Assembly (NCBI RefSeq): GCF_035046485.1
Contig: NC_085138.1
Coordinates: 24,026,800-24,090,799 of the forward strand
Reading direction: 5' to 3'
DNA length: 64,000 nucleotides
Source: Aedes albopictus
Taxonomy: Eukaryota; Arthropoda; Insecta; Diptera; Culicidae
Below the pieces are notes generated by a model. It saw only the letters and a list, made by a program, of their open reading frames with translations. It ran no database searches and was not told where the DNA came from. How positions within the stretch are numbered: the stretch's first letter is position 1; every line of letters starts with the position of its first letter. Both the position numbers and the translations under genes were made by a program. Of this stretch, positions 54,850-64,000 are shown in pieces.

Positions 54850-55860
54850 TCCTGTCGAATTCCGAAAATATCTTTCAAGAAATCACAGAAGGTACACATA
54901 AAGGAATCCTTCAAAAAATCCCTTGAAGAATCTCGAATGTAATCTATGGAGGAGCCCTAAGAAAAAAAATAATTGAGATTTCCCGGGAAGAATTTTTTAA
55001 GAAATACCGGAGATAATCCACGAAGGAATGTAAGGAGATAAGCCTGCAGGAATGCTGAGGCAGAAGGAATGCATAGAGATTTCTAGCTAACACCTCAGAA
55101 AAATCCCAGGAGGAATCAATTATTTAATAAAAAAAAAAACCTGGAAAACTACATGGAGGAATCTTTAAAAAAAACCTCAAGATAAATCCTGGATAGAAAC
55201 CCGGGAGAATTCTGACTGGAATTTATGAAGAAGTTTCTGAACTTGTCTCAAGAAGCATCCTGGGCAGAAATCCGAAGAGAAAGATTGGGAGAAATGGAGG
55301 GAATTCCAGATTGAATCCTTGGAGGAATTCCAGAGAGGATCCCTGGAGAAATTCTTGGAAGGTATATGTACAGTAATATTGAAAAAAAAAAAAAATCCAA
55401 AATGAAGCCCTGGATGAATACAACCAGACATTTTGGAAAGAATAATGGAAAGAGAAATTTTCTAAGGTTTCCTGAAAAATCCCTGATGAAAAGCCAGGAT
55501 TAATACCGGAAGGATTTTGAAGATAAATCCTTGAAAGTATTCATGAAAATTCCTGAGGAAAAATACTGAAATCAGGCTTCTAGGTATCCCTGTAGAAATC
55601 CCGAGAGAAATCCTTGAAGAAGTTACCGAGAGGAAACCCTGAATAAATCCCGATAAGAATCCCCAAAAAAGAATCTCGGATGGGTCCCGAAAAAACTTCG
55701 AAAAAGAATCTGGAATGAATCCGGTGGAATCGAGCAAAAAATTCAATAAAGAATCGCGGAAGGAATTCCTGAAGTAACATTAGAAAAAATCTAGAGGGAA
55801 ATCCCTGAAAAAAAACCCGACACAACTGGAGTCGAAGCGATAAAACGTGGGTTTTTAGAA
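54850..55860. repeat. Degenerate GGAATTCC-type repeats
   Basis: Units such as GGAGGAATTCCAGA and GGAATCCCTGA at irregular spacing, in one polarity. Open frames on the minus strand (55177-55825) are repeat artefacts. Confidence 0.55.
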
Positions 55861-55904
55861 GACCATGCAGAGGAAAATCGAAACCATGTAGTGATTGATT
55901 CTTA

Positions 55905-56080
55905 GTCGGTCCCGTAACTTTTCATAATGAAAATTTCCTTGATTTTCTTAGGCTCAGAATGTATTTGCGCCTGCCACACATTATACACATGCAAAAACTC
56001 ATTGGCAGAGGAAGCTCTCAGTTTAAAACTATGTAAGTTCTCATATAAAACTAGCCATCAGGAGTAAGCTGTGTACTAGT
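55905..56080 (+). mobile_element. tRNA-type SINE copy, + strand
   Basis: TCGGTCCCGTAACTTTTCAT, GAAAATTTCCTTGATTTTCT and TGCGCCTGCCACACATTATA follow the same order as the minus-strand SINE at 28240-28410, and extend to GAGGAAGCTCTCAGT. The B-box region is degraded. Confidence 0.6.
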
Positions 56081-56139
56081 GGGGACGTTATAGGCCAAGA
56101 AAAATAAAACCGAACATCTGGAAGAAACTCGGAAGGAAT

Positions 56140-56205
56140 CCATGATTGATTGATTGATTTGTCTTTATTTCAGCCCTTGGCTGGTTCGTCTCTTTCAGTA
56201 GGAAT
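56140..56205 (-). mobile_element. SINE 3' tail, minus strand
   Basis: GATTGATTGATTTGTCTTTA followed by TTTCAGCCCTTGGCTGGTTC is the inverse of the island at 1393-1462. Confidence 0.6.
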
Positions 56206-56637
56206 CCATAAAAATATCACTGTTGAAAAATTCTTTGAAAACATTTTGAGGAATCTTTACAGAATAAACATCATACATAATATGGGAAGTGCTTGTAAAT
56301 TACGTCACTCTCTCAGGGAGAGCCCTTATTCTGTGTTCATGAAAGTGTGATGGTATATACAAATATTTTGGAAAAATATGACAAAAAATTAAAATTTGTA
56401 TTTTTGTGTGACGTAATTAATGAATGATCCATGTCAAAAACGTCTATTATGCATACCACATAGACTACTGAGCTAAAAACTACTCTAAATCAATAATACA
56501 GTTGAAATATAGAAAACAAAAATATTTCCCGATTTTATCACTGTCCCTGTTTTATCATCCCAAAATTCACCGGGGGTGATAAAATCGTGACATAACTGTA
56601 TTAGGCGGACCAAAACTTGGCGTCTCTTAGACAAAGT

Positions 56638-56835
56638 AGGGTAGTGGACGTATTTTGCTCACCTTGGGAATTTTATTACATTTATCATATAATCTCTACA
56701 AAATCTTGGCAAATGATTACTGGAAGTTCTAATAATAATTTGCCAAGATTTTGTGGAGATTATATGATAAATGTAATAAAATTCCCAAGGTGGGCCGGAA
56801 TACCTGCCCCGGACCAAAATGCGTCCACTACTTCA
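56638..56835. mobile_element. Asymmetric hairpin MITE
   Basis: CACCTTGGGAATTTTATTAC and the following ~60 bases (about 56660-56716) recur as inverse (56738-56792), around a 20-base loop. The outer arm GTAGTGGACGNATTTTG also matches. The right arm has about 18 extra bases (near 56793-56812) that the left lacks. Confidence 0.7.
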
Positions 56836-56917
56836 ATAAACTATCTCTTAAAACGATAGACAATCATAAAATCATCTTTACCTTAGTTATGGGAGGTCTG
56901 GCCAAAGCCTAGGGAAC

Positions 56918-57061
56918 GTTCAAAAATTACATCCAACATTTGGGGGAGGGGGGTCTAGAACAGTGTGACAGTACGTGTATTAGGTATAGGAAAATAGCGT
57001 GACAGAGGGGGGAAGGGGGTCTAGAAATCCCAAAAAAATGATGGACGTAATATTCGAATCT
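56918..57061. mobile_element. MITE with GAACGTTCAAAAATTAC ends
   Basis: The left end GAACGTTCAAAAATTACATC and, inverted, GAAGATTCGAATATTACGTC, with G-rich blocks and GGTCTAGAA repeated inside. Diverged; duplication not resolved. Confidence 0.5.
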
Positions 57062-58265
57062 TCCTCTACGATCCATACAAATTTCAAAAGTCAACGAGGG
57101 GGAAGGGTGAACCTGAGATGACCAAAAATCAGTCTACGTAGTGTGTATACAGTGCCTTATTTACTGCACATTTTTATTATTTGAATTATTCTTGCCATAT
57201 TTTTTTGAGAATACAATCTTTTAACGGATAGTGCATACAAAATAACATCCAACAGAAGACCTATTCTCGAACGCTTATTCTCGAATATTAGAAATTAGGA
57301 AGTATTCCTCTATGCTGGAAAATATGTTGACAAGATAATTAAGTGCTTATGACAGCTGCGACAACCACAGCAAAATTGATGCTACCACCAGTAGTAAATA
57401 TATCATCTACCGAGATAATACTGATCGGTGATGAGAATGGTACTATACGTCGTCGTCATGGGGCCGGCACCCAATTTAAGCTACGTGATTTATAATGATT
57501 GAATTTGGTGATAGGAACCAATATGCATCATCATAATCTAATGCTGACAGCAGCGTCAAGTACCCACGTCACAGTAGCTATATCCAACGTTGTGCAAAGC
57601 GCGGAGATGCTGCATATTCAGCCCAGCAGTCTCCAGGGGGAAAATTCAGTCTTGTTCATGTGATGTGACAGCTATAAATTATCGTTAAGTGAAATTTAGC
57701 GGCAGCAGCCGTGGGAAATTAATTAGGTGGTGAGAGATTTTTATCCTCATCATCGACGAATGCGGGAATTTTCGGCTTACAGCTTTATGCATATGAGATT
57801 ATGGAAAGTTGAGGGGTTCCATACGATGAAAAGAGGACGATGCGGCAAAATTTATGCTGTACATATTTTCATTGTTCGGATTAGTTGAGTACCGTAGAGT
57901 GTTTAGGTGTTACGTACGTTGCAAGAGAAGATCATGTTATGGATAAAAGCTACCTGTCCTAGCTTGTCCTAACTTTGCTTTTGGAGTGAGTAACTAGCAA
58001 TAAACTAGTTTGCCGAAATCTCAGCAATTTGAGCATTCCAAGTCCCATCATAAACTCAGAAGGCGCTCAGATCGGATACAGCTTTCGATAAATGTATGTA
58101 TAGTAATAGATGTAAAGAATATAGAATCCAAAAAAAAATCAATAAATTGGAAAGATCTCACCAAATTTCATCGTGACAATAGATCATTATTCGTTGCTAG
58201 CGTCACATTTTTACTCACTGTTTTTCATTCCGTGATGCCTTTACGCCGAACTTAACTATCTCCCT
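57062..58265. other. Intergenic, nothing recognised
   Basis: No supported gene, array or terminal-repeat pair. Confidence 0.35.
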
Positions 58266-58269
58266 ACAA

Positions 58270-58400
58270 AGAATGGCGGGCTTGGTGGTCTACTGTACGT
58301 ATGCAGAAGGTCCTTGGTTCAATTCCTGGCCCGTCCCTTTCCTTCCACTTGGTATCATTCTATCTACTTAAGTAGGATAACATAATTGAGCTAAAATATT
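58270..58400 (+). mobile_element. tRNA-derived SINE head
   Basis: GGCGGGCTTGGTGGTCTACT and the B-box GGTTCAATTCCTGG about 40 bases later are the pol III-type promoter of a SINE; a tRNA fold is not preserved. AGTAAGT simple repeats follow (58400-58470). Confidence 0.6.
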
Positions 58401-58470
58401 AGTAAGTAAGTGGGTGCATGAGATACTGAGTTAGTAAGTAAATAAGTTAGTAAATTTGTGAGTTGGTGTG

Positions 58471-59200
58471 AACAAAAGGAAATTCGTCGTCATTGTTAAT
58501 ATTATTCAATATGTCATATTCTCAACCGAAAAATAAAGTAATTCAAATAAATGTCGTTGACGAGGAAACCAGGACGTATGGTGCGGATAACTAAGCAGTC
58601 TAATAATGGTGTGCCTGAACGTTGCCCAACCGCGTCCTTTGGAGTACCCTTCCACTAACAACTCTTTGATCCCATATCCCCTTGACACCTAGGCCTGAGA
58701 GGTCGTAGAACTTTCTACATCTGGTCTAACAAGTCTAACAATCTGGTCTAAGGTGTCTAACAAACCATCCTTTAATATTCCTCAGAAGTCGCAAAGACGA
58801 GGCCAGGACAACTCTCGACTGTTGGAGGATTGCGTCAGTCCTGTCGAGAATTCAGAGATAAGTTTCCAATCTTTGTTTTTTGGTATCCGACGGGAAGGAG
58901 ACAATCCTCATAAGACTATCCCCACCAGTGCGTAGTAAGTCGGTGAGTAGTAGACGTGTGCAAATCAGTTTCATTTCTGATACCCACCCGTTTTCGCACG
59001 GTGCGTTCAGAACATCGTTGGTAAAATACCATCTTATCTCCCCACCGGTGGATGGTAATAGTACTTCATATCGTAAACAAAATACAGAGAAGCAAATAAA
59101 TGACAACATCATTTGTAGTTCCTCATTTTATCGTATTCAACTGTACGAAAGTTCTAGAATTTTGATAATGATTCCTCAAGTGTTTTGTTCGAATTTTTTA
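58471..59200. other. Intergenic, possible LINE 3' UTR
   Basis: The region at 58730-59110 is repeat-like (GACGAGGCCAGGACAACTCT) and ends in AAATAAATGACAAC, like a LINE tail. No coding part is found. Confidence 0.3.
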
Positions 59201-59204
59201 ATCT

Positions 59205-59400
59205 ATGGAGAAATTTCTAGAGTAATCCCTGAAGAAATTCCTTGAGGAATCTCCGATGGAATTCCTGGAGAGATCCTTAAAGGAATCCCTGAAGAAACGC
59301 CTGGAAGAACCCTTGATAGAACGCCTTGAAGGAACTCCCTGAGATATCCTTGAATGAACTTTTTGATGACAGAACTTCTGGAGAAACACCTGAATTCGGA
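59205..59400. repeat. GGAATTCC-type repeats
   Basis: Units GAAGAAATTCCTTGAGGAAT and similar, about 23-24 bp apart. Confidence 0.6.
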
Positions 59401-59460
59401 ATATCCGTTCAAAAATAAGTCGAAATCCAAAATTTCGTCATTTTTGGTGCCCGGGAACTA

Positions 59461-59615
59461 CCCAGCCAACACGAAGTCGTAAATGATGTAGTATAGGATG
59501 CTAAAGTGGAGGCCATATGCGTACCTGCTTCCATTTAACCACGTGTAAAGTGTACGCATATCGCCTCCACTTTAGCATTCTATTCAACATCATATGCGAT
59601 CGTGTGTTGGCTGGG
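59461..59615. mobile_element. Hairpin MITE, CCCAGCCAACAC ends
   Basis: CCCAGCCAACACGAAGTCG and, inverted, CCCAGCCAACACACGATCG, flanked by TA. The arms share GCTAAAGTGGAGGCNATATG and meet around a loop near 59535. Confidence 0.75.
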
Positions 59616-59839
59616 TAGTTTTGAAATGCATTTAAAGTTTGTATGGAGAAAACTTTTTGTTCGGGGCAAACTGTCATTTTATCGATTGAACTGTCATTCT
59701 ATCCACGGAAATTAAAACTGCTTTGTTTATTTAACGATTAAAACGAAAGACTTGGAACGCAATAAAATCACATTATACTCAGAAAAAGAAGCTCTTTTGA
59801 ATATGCTACAGAGAATAGCAATATTTTATTCATTAAACA

Positions 59840-60840
59840 TCCCAATTTCCAGGGTAATCCCGGATAAAAATATCGGGGAATTCCAGAAGGAAATCTCAGG
59901 AAAATCTCGAAAGGAATTCCCGGAGAAATTCCGAAAGGAAATGCTGGGAAAATCCCGGAAGATATGCCCTGGAAAAATCCCTGAATGTATTTCTAAAGTT
60001 ATCTTTGTAGAAACTGCCGGGGGAATCCTAGAAGGAATTCCCGGGGAAATCCCGAAAGGAATTCCAGGGGACTCCAGGATGGAATTCCCGGTGGAATCCC
60101 GGAAGGAATTCCCGGCCAATCCCAGAAGGAATTCCCAGGGAAATCCTGGAAGGAATTCCTGAGGAAATCCTGGGAGCAATTCCTGGTGGAATCCCGGGCG
60201 TAATTCTCGGGGGAATTGCAGATGAAATTCCCGGGGAATCGCGGATGAAATTCCCGGAGGAATCCCGGAAGGAATTCTCGGGGAATCCCAGAAGAAATTC
60301 CGGAGGGGATCCCGGACGGAAAGACCTGGTGGAATCCCTGAGAGCATTCCTAGAGAAATCCCCTTGGGCATTCCTGGAGGAATGCACGAGGAAATTCCCG
60401 AGGGCATTCCTGGAGAAATCCCCGAGTGTATTCTTGGAGGAATCCGGCATTCCTAGAGGAATCCCCGAGGTAATTCCTGGAGGAATCCCTGGGGAAAATT
60501 TCTGGAGGAATCCCCGAGGCAATTCCCTGAGAATTAAAAAAAAAATCCGTGAGGATGCTCCAAAGTAATTTCTGACGAAATTTCTAGAGAAATCCCTGAA
60601 TGATCTTCAAGACGAATCCCAGATAGAACTCCTGACGGACCGATCTCTGAAGGTACTTCTGGAGGGTTTTTTAGTGTAATGTCTAAAAAATCCCTGAAGG
60701 AACTCCTAGAGGGTTCCCTGAAGATACCCTGAAGGAATTCATAGAAGAATCTTAAGGAACCTCAAGAAAAACCACGAAAAATTGCCCAAGGAATTCCTGC
60801 AGAAATCCCTGAAGGAATTGCTGAAGAACTGTGAAGTGAC
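59840..60840. repeat. GGAATTCCCGG minisatellite block
   Basis: A second sub-family: GGAATTCCCGG and GGAATCCCGGA half-units alternate at about 12 bp, giving about 24-bp spacing. It is best ordered at 60030-60320. Long frames on both strands (for example 60407-59826, minus) with GIPPGI-type peptides are artefacts of the array. Confidence 0.75.
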
Positions 60841-61094
60841 TTTTGGAGGAGCACTACTTTCCAGACGCTTTTATTAATTGAACGCCACCTATTTTTCATT
60901 CTATGGTGTAAGGCTGTACTACCTACGAAATTTGTGCGACTTGCTCAATGCTAATGTTTACTTTTTCAGTGGTAACCAGGTAAATGATTAATTCATAACA
61001 ATTTCTCATTTCGCCAAGGAAAGCACCCCATTAAACCCTATCCAATTTCCAACTCCAGATATCTATGAAGTGGGCCAAGTTCTTGAACATAACT

Positions 61095-61143
61095 GACACT
61101 GAGGAAGATTACAAGTGGTAGTCGAAATACGCGTATCTGTCAA
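61095..61143 (+). ncRNA. Hammerhead-ribozyme-like motif (candidate)
   Basis: Stem I TGACA (61095-61099) pairs with TGTCA (61139-61143). The core word CTGAGGA is at 61100-61106. Stem II GATTAC (61108-61113) pairs with GTAGTC (61119-61124) around AAGTG. GAAA is at 61125-61128. Stem III is ATAC/GTAT with a 2-base loop, and C61138 sits at the cleavage position. Minimal type-I hammerheads with such short stem III are known in Penelope-like elements. One extra A (61107) departs from the consensus. Confidence 0.45.
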
Positions 61144-61416
61144 TGGATAAGGAATTAGGGCGGAATTAAAAGGTACAAAATTGATTACACTCATTTGAAG
61201 AGGGTATTCTGCTTAGAGGGTTCGAAAAGTCGGTACAAGGATTTGTCTTGTCATTGTCATTACGTCCGTATTTAACTGCTTGATGAAGCAATTTACATCT
61301 ATGTTGGTAATGCGCTATTGCACAGTTAGCGGAACTGAATCTTGTTGACATCTACACTTGCCTACTTTGTCGACTGCTGCAGAGTCAGAACTCATTCAGA
61401 ATCATTTATGTAACTA

Positions 61417-61813
61417 CAGTCGACTCTCCACATGTCGATGTTCTACATCTCGATATCTCTCCCTATCTCGATGGTTTGGTTGGTCCCTTCAATCTGCATA
61501 CATTTTACCTTTCTACATGTCGATATCTCCTTATCTCGATATCTCTCTATCTCAATGTGATCTCGTTCGTTTTTGTTCCAGATTTTCTCTCCATATGTCG
61601 ATATGCCCGTTTTTACAGGTTGCTAGATCTCGTTTCTTAGGTGCAAAACATTCTGGGAAGGTGAATTGACATCTGTTTGTTGACGGTTTTTCCTAGTTAC
61701 GGACGATTTTTCAATCTAGTGTGCACTAGAGTGTGCATTACAAATTGGTTCTTGAGTTCGATCTCTCCCTATCTCGATGGTCCCTTCAATATCGAGATGT
61801 AGAAAGTCAACTG
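61417..61813. mobile_element. 397-bp MITE with CAGTYGACT ends, TA duplication
   Basis: CAGTCGACTCTCCACAT and, inverted, CAGTTGACTTTCTACAT, flanked by TA (61415-61416 and 61814-61815). The interior repeats ATCTCGATATCTC and ATGTCGATATC many times. The ends look like Tc1/mariner. Confidence 0.75.
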
Positions 61814-62084
61814 TATATTGCATGGGCTTCGTCATGCTTCACGACATTTGAGCATTTTGGTTGAAAACTGGCTCTACGTTCCAGTTAAAACTTTGCCTGC
61901 CACTCTTCAACTTAGAGTGCTTTAAGAACCTCCACAGTTATTTGCACATTGCTCTCTTTGCCTTCAAGTCCATGAAAATATTTTGGCGTTTCTCTAGATG
62001 TTTCTTCTGGAGCTTTCGCAGAAGTCTATCCCTCCGGAAAATTCACAATGAGTCTTGAAGTGGACCTTGTGTGATGATTAGATT

Positions 62085-62235
62085 ACTTGATTATCACGCC
62101 GAGGACCTGGGATCGAATCCCACTCCCGACAAATTCACAAAACGTGAGTTCTTCCTTCGGAAGGGAAGTAAAGCGTGGCTCCCGAGATGAACCAGCCTTG
62201 GGCTAAAAATCTCGTTAATACAGATAATAAAAACA
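62085..62235 (+). mobile_element. Feilai-type tRNA SINE
   Basis: ATCACGCCGAGGACCTGGGA and the B-box GGGATCGAATCCC, then GTTCTTCCTTCGGAAGGGAA and TGAACCAGCCTTGGGCTAAA to CTCGTTAATACAGATAATAA. The head is degraded. Confidence 0.75.
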
Positions 62236-62239
62236 CAAG

Positions 62240-62640
62240 GTGTTCTACCAGGATTTTTTCAGGAATTCTTACGGGATTACCGTTATAAGTTCCACCAGGA
62301 ATTCTTTATTACTTATTTCGAGATCTTTCAAGAATACGTTAACGAATTTTTAAAATTGCAGCAGGATTTGAAACTGTCAAGAAATTGATTCTGCGTTATA
62401 CCAAAGATTTTTTCTGAGATTCATCCAGATGTTCTATCTCAAATTCCTCAAGGAGTTACTCCTGCGTTTCCGTCAGAAATACCTTCCGAATTTCTCCTGT
62501 TTTTTTTTCTGATATTTCTTCTGAAACCCCTTCTGGAGTTCCTTCTGGGGGTTTTCTAGAAGTTCTTCCTGGATTTCTACCAGCAGTTTCATGTGAGACA
62601 ATTCAAGTGGTTCCTTTTGGATTCTTTCAGAAAAAAACCT
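62240..62640. repeat. Degenerate GGAATTCC-type repeats
   Basis: TTCTGGAGTTCCTTCTGGGG-like units of TTCC polarity; no gene. Confidence 0.5.
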
Positions 62641-62669
62641 TTTCGGATTGTGCACCAACCGGAATTCCA

Positions 62670-64000
62670 CTTACCTTACCTTACCGGTCAGGCTAAGGCC
62701 GGGGTGGCCTCTGCTGTACATAGTAGCCGCCTCCATTCCACTCGGTCCATGGCTGTTTGCCTCCAGTTCCGCACTCTGCGTAGGATCCGCAGATCGTCCT
62801 CCACTTGGTCGACCCACCTAGCTCGCTGCGCACCACGTCTTCTTGTACCGGTCGGATGACTCTCGAGAACCATTTTAGTCGGGTTGCTATCCGACATCCT
62901 GATGACGTGACCCGCCCACCGTAGCCTCCCGATTTTCGCGGTATGGACGATGGTTGGTTCTCTCAGCAGCTGATGCAGCTCGTGGTTCATTCGCCTTCTC
63001 CAAGTCCCGTCTTCCATCTGCACTCCGCCGTAGATGGTACGCAACACCTTCCGTTCGAAAACTCCAAGGGCGCGTTGGTCCTCTGCACGTAGGGTCCATG
63101 TTTCGTGCCCATAGAGGACGACCGGTCTAATCAACGTTTTGTAGATGGTTAACTTCGTGTTACGGCGAACTTTATTCGATCGTAGAGTTCTGCGGAGTCC
63201 AAAGTAGGCACGATTTCCTGCCACAATGCGCCTCTGAATTTCTCTGCTGGTGTCGTTGTCGTCGGTCACCAGTGAGCCCAAGTACACGAATTCTTCAACC
63301 GCCTCGATTTCATCACCGTCGATATGAATTCGGGGTGGCGGGCGCGGTGATTCCTCCCTGGAGCCCTTTGCCATCATGTACTTTGTCTTCGACACATTAA
63401 TGACTAATCCGATTCGCCTGGCTTCACTCTTTAGTCGGATGTACGTTTCCGCCATCGTCTCAAATTTACGAGCAATAATATCAATATCATCGGCGAAACC
63501 AAGCAGCTGAACGGATTTCGTGAGAATCGTCCCACTCGTGTTTATCCCCGCTCTTCTTATTACACCCTCCAAAGCAATGTTGAACAGCAAGCACGAAAGA
63601 CCATCACCTTGCCGTAACCCTCTGCGAGATTCGAAGGGACTCGAGAGTGTCCCTGATACTCGAACTACGCACATCACTCGATCCATCGTCGCCTTGATCA
63701 ACCGTATCAGTTTATCCGGGAATCCGTATTCGTGCATAATCTGCCATAGCTGTTCTCGATCGATTGTATCATACGCCGATTTGAAATCGATGAACAAGTG
63801 ATGTGTAGGCACGTTGTATTCGCGGCATTTCTGCAACACCTGGCGGATGGCGAACATCTGGTCCGTTGTAGCGCGTTCACCCATAAATCCAGCCTGATAT
63901 TGCCCCACGAACTCTCTTGCAATCGGTGATAGACGGCGGCATAAAATTTAAGAGAGTATCTTGTAGGCAGCGCTCAGTAGTGTGATCGCGCGGTAGTTCC
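62670..64000 (-). CDS. Second RTE-family LINE, reverse-transcriptase fragment (runs off the window)
   Basis: Minus-strand open frame of 406 codons (63908-62688) without stops. It encodes the RT core ([60 protein letters not shown]) and the C-terminal part (EEFVYLGSLVTDDNDTSREI, LIRPVVLYGHETWTLRAEDQ, IRMSDSNPTKMVLESHPTGT), ending TPALA. The 3' tail is GGTAAGGTAAGGTAAG. Upstream similarity continues past 63908 to the window edge with a stop or frameshift near 63900-63925, and the endonuclease, if present, is outside. RTE proteins nick and reverse-transcribe at the target. Near-identical to the broken copy at 34237-35629. Confidence 0.85.

Noticed and set aside
58270..58340. Possible tRNA gene (B-box GGTTCAATTCC)
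   Set aside because: No cloverleaf with acceptor stem and anticodon arm; it fits a SINE head. The same holds at 62110 and 28340.
59826..60568. Frames of up to 193 codons on both strands
   Set aside because: Artefacts of the GGAATTCCCGG array.

Overview
The window is insect nuclear DNA, most likely from a culicine mosquito of the genus Aedes. The reasons are one intact spliced host gene with GT-AG introns, tRNA-derived SINE pieces of the Feilai type, RTE/JAM1-like, LOA-like and R1-clade LINEs, BEL/Pao and Penelope-like retroelements, many TA-, TTAA- and 8-bp-TSD MITEs, and long GGAATTCC minisatellite tracts. The genus is inferred from this repeat content; no search was run. I saw no bacterial or phage features, CRISPR array, rRNA or bona fide tRNA gene.

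Host genes are sparse. The one complete gene is a five-exon Golgi SNARE (GOSR1/GS28, 229 aa, + strand, 11420-12401). A secreted proline/valine-rich cuticular-type protein lies on the minus strand, with exons at 38116-37700 and 29108-28833 and an 8.6-kb intron packed with transposons. Two dead gene copies are recognisable: RpS4 (3927-4161) and the complex I subunit NDUFA9 (10860-9890, minus).

Layout. 1-3.8 kb: 23-bp-period GGAATTCC minisatellite. 3.9-10 kb: RpS4 pseudogene, a piggyBac-type MITE inside a Tc1/mariner-type MITE, a ~170-bp tandem array, and a long-TIR element carrying another MITE. 9.9-12.7 kb: NDUFA9 pseudogene and GOSR1. 12.9-20.5 kb: LOA-type LINE relic, a 403-bp hAT-like hairpin element, degenerate GGAATTCC repeats and MITEs. 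20.6-28.2 kb: decayed BEL element split by a full-length R1-clade LINE (copy 1), itself split by a 568-bp DNA element. 28.8-38.1 kb: cuticular-type gene; its intron holds an RTE interrupted by a head-to-head Penelope-like pair, which is in turn interrupted by a second RTE family and two 8-bp-TSD MITEs. 38.5-50.5 kb: a 5'-truncated R1 copy 2 with intact ORF2, carrying in its 3' UTR an intact BEL/Pao element with apparently identical LTRs. 50.5-64 kb: MITEs, SINE pieces, more GGAATTCC repeats, a hammerhead-like motif and a second RTE fragment.

The strongest material is structural. Several insertions can be proven inside the window, because a second copy of the host repeat shows the empty site (R1 copies 1 and 2, the two Penelope halves). 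This gives exact element ends, target duplications and relative ages. The most interesting candidates are a pair of 403-bp almost loop-less palindromic hAT-like elements that encode the same peptide on both strands, and a self-cleaving-ribozyme-like motif near 61.1 kb.
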